The notes beneath the pieces were generated by a model. It saw only the letters and a program-made list of their open reading frames with translations, did no database searches and was not told where the DNA came from. Source: Calditrichia bacterium (GTDB lineage: Bacteria > Calditrichota > Calditrichia > RBG-13-44-9). Taken from it: DNA of 9,368 nt. A program made the position numbers and the translations under genes. Location of the stretch: positions 1 to 9,368 of the forward strand of contig JALXCH010000015.1 of assembly GCA_026991005.1 (NCBI GenBank), read 5' to 3'. Within the stretch, counting starts at the first letter, position 1, and each line of letters starts with the position of its first letter. Shown piece after piece: positions 1-8,100 of this stretch.

Positions 1-1856
1 CCACCCGCGCCGAACACGGCATGACCAAAGAGGAATTCGACCGGCACATGCCCAAAGAATTCTGGCGCGAAGTAGTGGATCGGGTCGCTCAGGAAGCACC
101 CGACACCCTGCTGCTGGCCGAAGCCTTTTGGCTGATGGAAAGCTATTTTGTGCGCACTCTGGGAATGCATCGGGTGTACAACAGTGCCTTCATGAATATG
201 CTCAAAAACGAAGAAAATGCCAAATACCGCGAATCCATCAAAAACGTGCTGCAATTTAATCCGGAAATTCTCAAACGCTTTGTTAATTTCATGAACAATC
301 CAGATGAAGAAACCGCCGTGGTGCAGTTTGGTAAGGGCGACAAATATTTCGGTGTGTGCATCATGATGGTTACCATGCCGGGGCTGCCCATGTTTGGCCA
401 TGGCCAGGTAGAAGGGTTTGCCGAGAAGTACGGGATGGAATATCGCCGGGCTTACTGGGATGAGCATCCGGACGAGGGGCTCATCCGCCGCCACGAGCGG
501 GAAATCTTCCCCCTGATGCGTAAACGCTACCTCTTTGCCGAGGTGCAAAACTTCCTGCTGTACGATTTTTTCACCGCGGACGGTGCGGTGAACGAAAATG
601 TGTTTGCGTACTCCAATCGTTTTGGTGAAGAACGGGCACTGGTGGTGTACAACAATAAATTCGAGAATACAGCGGGCTGGATTCGCACCTCGGTGGGGTT
701 TGTCTCTCCCGAGGACAAATCCCACATCCGGCAGAAAACCCTTGGCGAAGGGCTGGGACTGCCGCATCAAGAAAATTGCTTTGTGGTGTTCCGGGAACAT
801 ATTTCCGGACTGGAATTCATTCGTTCCTGCCAGGATATTCACCAAAATGGCCTATACGTAGAACTTCGGGCTTACCAGACGCAGGTCTTTCTGGATTTTC
901 GCTTTGTTTATGATGATGAATGGCACCATTATGCTCAGCTTCACCAATATTTAAACGGGCGAGGTGTTCCCAGTATAGAAGAAACCCTGCAAGAAATTTT
1001 ACTGAAGCCCATCCACATGCCTCTATACGAAATGGCCCGTTCCCGGATTTTGGCACGCCTTACCGAAATTTTGACTGGTAAGCAGGACAGCGAAATAATA
1101 TACGCTCTGCTGGAAGAAATTGAGCAGAAACTTCTCTGGCTCCTTCGCGAAATCAAACAATATACTCACAGCGCAGGAGACGAGCACGCTATTGCTCTAA
1201 AAGTGAAGAATGAATTCGAGCTGCTGATTCATCTTCACCACCTGGAAACAACTTTGAAATGCGCTCGCTACCGGAAACACAAAACTGCCATTCGCCAGGC
1301 TGCTCGAACAAGCGAAACCGCTCCCCTGGTGAGAGCAGCCGTTGCCGGGTGGTTATTGCTGCATCGGATTGGGGAGGTAATTTCGCCGGATTCCCGGGCC
1401 GCTGATGCTCACAACGCCATGGAGGAATGGCTGTTAGAGAAACCAATGCAAGAGGTGCTGGCAAGCAGTGGACTTCCCACCCAGGAAGACGATCGTGCCA
1501 TTCAACTGATTTCCATTCTGTTAAAGCACCAAAACGAGTGGGAACAAAAAACAGATCGTTCGTTAACACCAATAACTCTTTTCGATAGCTGGCTGGCGGA
1601 TGAGCAGGTAACTCGTTTCTTACTCATTAACCGCTATAATAACATTCTGTGGTTTAATAAAGAATCATTCGAAGCGCTGGTTGATGCATTTCAACTGGCA
1701 AATCTGGTAAGCCTTGCTGCCGATGCTACCCAGAAGGATGCTACCCGATGCAAACGAATTATTGAATTTTACCAGATATTTCAGACCTTACGAGAAGCGG
1801 AGGTAAAATCTGAATTTCAGCTGGAAAAATTAAAGGCGGTACTTGAGAAAAAATGA
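1..1856 (+). CDS. GH13 alpha-amylase-superfamily protein, 5' end missing
   Basis: The reading frame is already open at base 3 and ends at TGA 1854-1856, so 617 codons are visible and the true start lies upstream; the ATG at 21 is internal. Numbering from that ATG, the first ~280 residues resemble the C-terminal half of a GH13 barrel. LLLAEAFW fits conserved region III, with E34 as the probable acid/base. FVNFMNNPDEET fits region IV, with D95 as the probable transition-state stabiliser, although the usual form is F-x-x-N-H-D. MPGLPMFGHGQ (119-129) fits the strand after region IV, and residues ~175-260 look like the C-terminal beta domain. Residues ~280-611 are predicted to be largely helical and charged and are unrecognised. 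GH13 enzymes cleave or transfer alpha-glucosidic bonds; the substrate cannot be read here. The nucleophile region (II) is off the window. An intrinsic terminator follows at 1912. Family confidence is good, specific activity unknown. Confidence 0.8.
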   Translation, partial: TRAEHGMTKEEFDRHMPKEFWREVVDRVAQEAPDTLLLAEAFWLMESYFVRTLGMHRVYNSAFMNMLKNEENAKYRESIKNVLQFNPEILKRFVNFMNNPDEETAVVQFGKGDKYFGVCIMMVTMPGLPMFGHGQVEGFAEKYGMEYRRAYWDEHPDEGLIRRHEREIFPLMRKRYLFAEVQNFLLYDFFTADGAVNENVFAYSNRFGEERALVVYNNKFENTAGWIRTSVGFVSPEDKSHIRQKTLGEGLGLPHQENCFVVFREHISGLEFIRSCQDIHQNGLYVELRAYQTQVFLDFRFVYDDEWHHYAQLHQYLNGRGVPSIEETLQEILLKPIHMPLYEMARSRILARLTEILTGKQDSEIIYALLEEIEQKLLWLLREIKQYTHSAGDEHAIALKVKNEFELLIHLHHLETTLKCARYRKHKTAIRQAARTSETAPLVRAAVAGWLLLHRIGEVISPDSRAADAHNAMEEWLLEKPMQEVLASSGLPTQEDDRAIQLISILLKHQNEWEQKTDRSLTPITLFDSWLADEQVTRFLLINRYNNILWFNKESFEALVDAFQLANLVSLAADATQKDATRCKRIIEFYQIFQTLREAEVKSEFQLEKLKAVLEKK

Positions 1857-1911
1857 AGTTATGTTAGACCGATAAAAGTTCACATTTAAATTAATGGCTC
1901 TCTAATTGTTT

Positions 1912-1947
1912 AGCCTGACACTGCTTTTATGGCGTCAGGCTTTTTTT
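1912..1947 (+). terminator. Intrinsic terminator of the GH13 gene
   Basis: An 8-bp perfect stem (AGCCTGAC at 1912-1919 with GTCAGGCT at 1934-1941) encloses a 14-nt loop and runs directly into a T tract (1941-1947). It lies 55 bases after the stop codon of the GH13 gene, as expected for a Rho-independent terminator on the + strand. Confidence 0.85.
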
Positions 1948-2085
1948 CTCCCTCAGTGAAATGACCTTCACTCTTAGAAAAATGCTTTCTATGACCAACT
2001 TCGTAATGGAGAATTTGCTTTCCTGAAATTTTAAAATCGCCAATTCGGGATAAAAAAATCGGGAGAGCTATTGCTTTTTCTGCAT
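1948..2085. other. AT-rich intergenic spacer, no gene seen
   Basis: This stretch separates the two convergent terminators. The longest ATG-initiated reading frames noticed are of the order of ten codons without a convincing ribosome binding site. I see no RNA-gene-like structure, repeat or promoter that I can support. Confidence 0.5.
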
Positions 2086-2124
2086 AAAAAACCCGGCAGA
2101 GGAGGGAATTCCCCTGCCGGGTTT
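2086..2124 (-). terminator. Intrinsic terminator of the giant secreted-protein gene
   Basis: AAACCCGGCAG (2089-2099) is perfectly complementary to CTGCCGGGTTT (2114-2124). The upper helix continues as GGG/CCC (2104-2106 with 2111-2113) closed by an AATT loop, leaving a 4-nt bulge on one side. Read on the - strand, the hairpin is followed by six T residues (complement of A 2086-2091). It begins 26 bases after the stop codon at 2150-2152. The + strand side has only TTTATAT after the stem, so termination in that direction would be weaker. Confidence 0.85.
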
Positions 2125-2149
2125 ATATCGGGAAGACGATTCTGAAGAA

Positions 2150-5100
2150 TTACTTCATCAAAATCATCTTACGCGTCTGCACGAAGTCTCCGGCTTTGAT
2201 GCGATAGAGGTAAATTCCAGAAGCAACCTTCACTCCGTAGTCGTTCCGTCCATCCCACACTACTTTGTAGTAACCAGGTTCCATCTTCTTGTTTACCAGC
2301 GTGCGCACTTTCTGACCCAGAATGTTGTAGATGGTCAGCGTTACGTCCACAGATTTAGGAATCTGGTACTTAATGGTTGTGGTCGGGTTGAACGGGTTTG
2401 GATAGTTCTGCGAGATATCGAAGGTTGTGGGAATTTCCCCATTTTCGCCCAGAGCCAGCGGAGCATACAGGAAGCCCAGCACACGCCGCATGAACTCGAC
2501 CTTGGTGTTCGGGAAGGTTCCATCCACCAGTCCAGCGAAATCGATGGTAGAGAAGACCAGGTTATAAGTTCCGGAATACTGAATTGCCGCATATCCACTG
2601 GGATTATCCACATTGAACAACGGCGTTCCATCGTAACTGGTCAGGTTATCCACAAACAGGCTGGTGGTACCGAACGGAGTGGCCAGGTTGAAGCTCATTC
2701 CGTCCGCAATGGAACCTGCTGCACCGTTGGTGCTCATCGGATCGATCCAGGCATCCTGAGCAACCGAAGAGATGCGCAGATAATCGTAGGGGAACTGTCC
2801 CGCCGTAAAGCTTCCGGCGCTGGGATAGACATCATAGAAGTAATCCTGAGAATTCAGGAAGAGATTACCGCCAGCATCCAGGTACTGCGCTAGAGCATCT
2901 TCATCGTTCGGGGTAAGTGTTGTAATTCCGTTCCAGGTCTCACCGGTAGTCCAGATAACTACTTTGAAGTGTTTCAGGAAGTTAGCGGGCGGACCATCGG
3001 CCCCAAACGGTACTTCGTAGTAGTAGTACGGCTGGTTCAAGGAATCCAGCGCATCGGTATAGTAGAAGCTGATATCTTCAAAATCGGGTACCGTCATGGA
3101 CGCATCGTCATCCACGAACAGGATAGCCGGAGGTGTGGAGATGGGAATTACTCGTACCACATTGGACGGATCGCTCTCGCCTTCCGGATCGTAGAAAGCT
3201 GTTACCGCATAGAAGTAGAGTGAATCGTATTCCAGTCCCACCGAATCCACATAAGTGGTATCGGTAATTCCGCTGGCAATCAGCACAAAGTTCGTATCGG
3301 AACCCGCGCGATAGATATTGTAGTAGCTGAATGTTTCCAGTGGCATAGCGGTGTTCACTACCGGTTTATCCTGACCACGTGCCCATCCTAACGGATGTCT
3401 GGTTCCGGGATGCGACCAGCTCAGGTACACCTTTTTAGCAAAACTGGTATCCTGGAAAGCCACCAGGTTAGATGGTGGAATAACCTGTACCAGTGGTTGC
3501 GCCATAATCATATCGCCATAGGTTCCCGGCCAGTTGTACACAGCTCCTTCCGGCCAGAAACCGGTAAAGGACGAGGTTCCTGCATCATACATATAGAACC
3601 GGAATCCCGTGGTATCGCCCGGTTGCGGGTTGAAATGCGCCGTGGCCAGATCGATAGCCACCTCGTACTGCACGGTTCCACTGGCAACGGAAATAGCTGC
3701 CTGCACACCCGGTGCCGGCGAAACCACATTACCCGTAGTAGTATCCGGCAACCAGGGTCGGAATTCTACCAGCGCCTGACCAGTGGAGGCATCCCAGAGA
3801 ATCCAATAGTTTCCTTCACTGCTATCGGGTGCCCATAGGCCATCGTTGTCCGTATCGAAGTAGAGGCCTACCTGGTCATAACCATCTAACGTCGTATCTA
3901 CGAAACTATCCCAGGCGAGATAGAGATAGTTTCCATCGTTCTTGGCATAGAACTTACCGTACACACCGCTGTTGGTGGCATATCCGGTTGCCGCATCATC
4001 CCATTCTCCGGAGGAGATGACACCGTCGATAGTAGGTACTACATTAACCAAACCATTAGCAATCTGCGTCTCAATTAAATACGGGGTAGCTTCGGCTTCG
4101 TTGGAAGGCAAGCTTTCGCCCTCATCCCATACCGCGGTAACCACATAGTAATAGGTATGCATGTTTGTAACATTTACATCGGTGTAACTGGTGGAATCCG
4201 AAGGAACATTGGCAATCAGATTAGCCGGATCGGGTGTAACACCCGGTGTTTCGCTGCGGTAGATATTATAAGAAAGCAGCGCCCGAGTGGTGCTTCCACC
4301 TTTCAGAGTGGAAGGCAGATTCAATTGTTTTACCGGTTTGGGATTGGTGATTTCCCGTTCCATTGGTTTTACAGCATACGTTTCGGGGCTGGAAGCCGGT
4401 TTCACCGTAATTGCCCTGCTGTTGCCGCGGCTATCCGAGAGCATGATGGCATCAATGTACCAATCCTCGCCCCAGGTACTCTGATACTGCCAGGCCAGGT
4501 AAATGGTGGAATCCTGATAGGCGGACAGATCTACTGTAACCTCGGTCCAGGTATCTGGCAAGGTTCCATCCGGATAATAGAAGCTATCCACCGGAGTAAA
4601 GCTGCCTGGCAATCCAGTGGTCGAAACTAACAGGTAGTTAGGATCAGTATCCCAGCTGGCATAAGCCGCACGATGGAAAAAGTGTAACTGATTGTAAGTA
4701 GAAATGGTGATGGCATCGGTAATCAGCCACTCATCCTGGAATTCAGAAGTCCCACCGTAAGGTACGTAGGCGCTCTGAGCTCCTTCGTAAGCATCGTTAG
4801 TCGTTGCCTGCCAGGTGGGTCCATTAGGATCGCTGCCACCGTTAATAATCTGCCAGTTAGACGGAATGCCGTTTTCGAATCCTTCGAATAACAGATCGGC
4901 AGGTACCCAGCTTAAAGGTACCATTCCATCCAAACCGGACACGGCAGTAAGCCCCTGTGGACCGGCAGGATACCACTTCTCAATATCTTCATCCATACGT
5001 GGTTGCAATTTGAAATTATCATAAGAATAATTCATCACACCACGCAAGACTAACAGAGAGTCGCCCAGCGCCGGGGTATAAGAGTAATCATCATTATCCA

Positions 5101-8100
5101 CGCGTGCCGTATCGACACCATCAGTCACTTCCCACTCGCCATAGCCAGCGTTATCGTTGGAAACCACGACATTCTGTAGTTCTACTAACACGCCTTCGTA
5201 AGATTCTGCGGTGGGCGATCCGGTTTTAATCATGCCCGGAGTAACCAGTAACGGATCGGGGACCACACCCGCACCTTCGTCAAATACCTGGGTACTGACC
5301 AGAGCGGTACGTCCGTAATATTCGGTAACATTCCCCACCACCGTTACCTGCGTTCCGATGGGCAGATGGTTGCGGGTTAATACGTGAATACCATTCCAGG
5401 GTGCTGCGCTATCCTGCACGGTAATTCCGGATTCCACGAAATAATCGTCGGTGATTACACCCGGAACTTCGACTCGGGCACCTAAGAGGTTCGAGGCACC
5501 GAGCGAATCCGCATCATGCTGCACCTGATAAATGGTAGTGGGAAGCGGCGTCGGGCCCATTTGGTTGGGTCCACCCGGACTTCCGAAGAACTCGAACGAT
5601 CCGTTCCAGTTCATGGGATCATTATTGTCGCCGAACATATCCACAACTTCGATGGAAGGACCGTAAGAATCACCTTCTTTAGGCCAGGGTTCATTATCAT
5701 CGTAATCCACGCTGTCTATGGGATAGCCCGAAGCATCACTTAGTACCAGCAGTTCGCCACCATTACTCAGAGCACCGGAATAAGGTCCGTACACAATAGA
5801 AGAATCTACTCCATAGAAAGCAATGAGCGAATCGGGGTCACGCGCAACAACCGCAAATCCTCCAGGAGCAATTTTGGAATTAGCAGGGAAGGTAAAGCTA
5901 ATTCCCGAAGTAAATTCCCACCCGGAAACATCTGCCGTATCGATGCCTACATTGGCAATTTCCACAAACTCAAAATTACTATCACTACCCTGGAGGCTGG
6001 AAGAAGGATTATAATGAATTTCGCTAATTAACACAGGTTGAGGTGGTATCACAACCAATTCACCAGCATCTGCCGGATCATATCCGTCGTTAATTCCGCT
6101 CTTGTCGGCATATTCCCAGGGGCCTCCCTGATACGACCAGCGATAAGCGTAATCGTAAACTCCCACTTCGTTAACAACCATGGTTCCCATGTATTCATCG
6201 TTATTGCCCACATCCAGGTTGTACACGGTGGGGAACCAGGTCCAATCCGGATTGGGAGCACCAGTCAGGGTATCGTACGGGAAGGAACCATCCGGGCCAA
6301 AACCTACTTCAGCCACAATATCCGGAGCCTGTCCCGGTTGATTGGTCACACCATCAATCCAGATCTGACCAAAAATCAACTCGGTGGTATCTCCGGGAGC
6401 AATAGAGATAGAGTATGGCCACTGTAAATTCGCCCAGCCAATTTTCCGGGTTAATTTCAAGTCGTCAAAGAAATATTCATCTGTTGTGGCCATATTGTCC
6501 GAGGAGACAAATCGGAATTGCAAACTATCATGATAAGCATCGCTGGGTAAATCATATTTTACCAGATGGAATGGTTCAAACGAGCCATAACCATTATTGG
6601 TGCCCGCCAGCGAATCCAGATTCTTCCAGGAGCCATCACTGGCTTTATACTGAACGAGTACATATTCGCCAATTTCCAGATCCTGTTCCGATTTCCAGAA
6701 GGAGAATTGCATATCCGAGAGACCGGTCATATCAATCAAAGCAGTTACCGCTTCGTCATGACCGGAGGACTCCCCGGAAATTTCCATCATATACGGATCG
6801 GAAGGTAGGGGATAGGGGAATGTTCCCGTAGCAACACCATTAATATCAATGATCTGGGGATTTCCCATGAAACTGACCGGATCCCAGTACATGGGATCAA
6901 AAGTGGTAGTCGCAAACGGTTCATACCATGGCGGAGTAAAAGTTTGAATGGTATAGCCAAAACCGCTTACCGGAATGACCAATAAATCTTCCGAACCGTT
7001 AGTTCCATCATGATCCACCGTAATATTTGCGCTAACGTTGCCATAAGTAGTAGGCACATACGCAATGATAAAGGTATCGCTAGCCGTGGAAGCAATGGAA
7101 GTAGGAACATCCCATACCTGGAATTCCGGATTATCGGAGGTAATGGATGTAATATTTAACACTGAACCACCTGCATTCGTCAATACCACATCCACAGTGG
7201 CAGTATCGCCCAGGGATACTGTACCGAAATCGTAGCTACTAATGGAAGAATAGACCAAACCACCCGGATAATACCAGCGAGGCGGTAAAACAATATCGTC
7301 CATATAGAAGCTGGAGCCCGAAGTATTGCCAACAGGATAATAGTAATGCCATCCGATACGGACATTATCGTTGCCTACATAGGCCGAGAGGTCAAAGCTC
7401 TGATAGCGCCAGGTAGAACCGTGATTGACGACTTTACCAATTACCGTCCAGGTTTGCAAATTATCGGTGCTTACCAGCACTTCCACTGTATCGTCCCCGG
7501 AGCTGGTTCCTTTGTACCAGAAGCCCATTTCGGCACTACCGCTCAACGAAGAGAGATCGAGACGTGGGGTCCAGACATACGTGGTATCTTTACCGTTATA
7601 TCCGCTTTTCCACATTCCCTGATAGCCCCAATGCGGATTATAGGTTGTATATCCCCAGAGCCCAATAAGGGTGAGATTATATCCTGTTGGAGACCACCAA
7701 TCGCTATACGGCAGCTCCATATTCAAGGTCCAGTAATCAGCCGGAGCCGTTTGCAGAGTAACTCCCACGGTATCGGGGCTGGAGGCCGCATCGCTGATGA
7801 ATTCCACCCAACTGGTATCCATACCGGCAGCGGAAGGAGTCCAGGTGACCCATACACTATCGGTAGCACCCGCCGGGATGGTCAGTGTACTGGGAGACAC
7901 GGTAATATCGGGATTTCCGGTATTGATTTGAGAAATGTTCAAATCACCACCGCCCGTATTGCTGATGTAGATCTTACCCGTTACACTTTCGCCCATTGTG
8001 GGAATTCCCATATAAGCTTCGTTTAAAGAAACCGATGTGTAAGGAGTGGTAAATACCGGTGTCGGGGGGACATAAATTTCCGGGCCGCTGAAATCATCCA

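Noticed and set aside
21..23. ATG at 21 as the start of the GH13 gene
   Set aside because: The frame is open upstream to the window edge. The sequence at this point is already inside the catalytic barrel, just before region III, so the real start must be well to the left.
1189..1572. 127-codon - strand reading frame opposite the GH13 C-terminal region
   Set aside because: It overlaps a continuous + strand frame with plausible protein composition, and it has no recognisable motif or promoter of its own.
3395..3838. 147-codon + strand reading frame
   Set aside because: It is antisense to the CBM9-like and Fn3 region of the giant gene, with an Arg/His/Ser-rich translation that has no family features.
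7346..8026. 226-codon + strand reading frame
   Set aside because: It lies wholly inside the giant - strand gene. Its translation has no recognisable domain and looks like antisense of a Thr/Ser/Gly-rich protein, while the - strand translation shows clear domains across the same bases.
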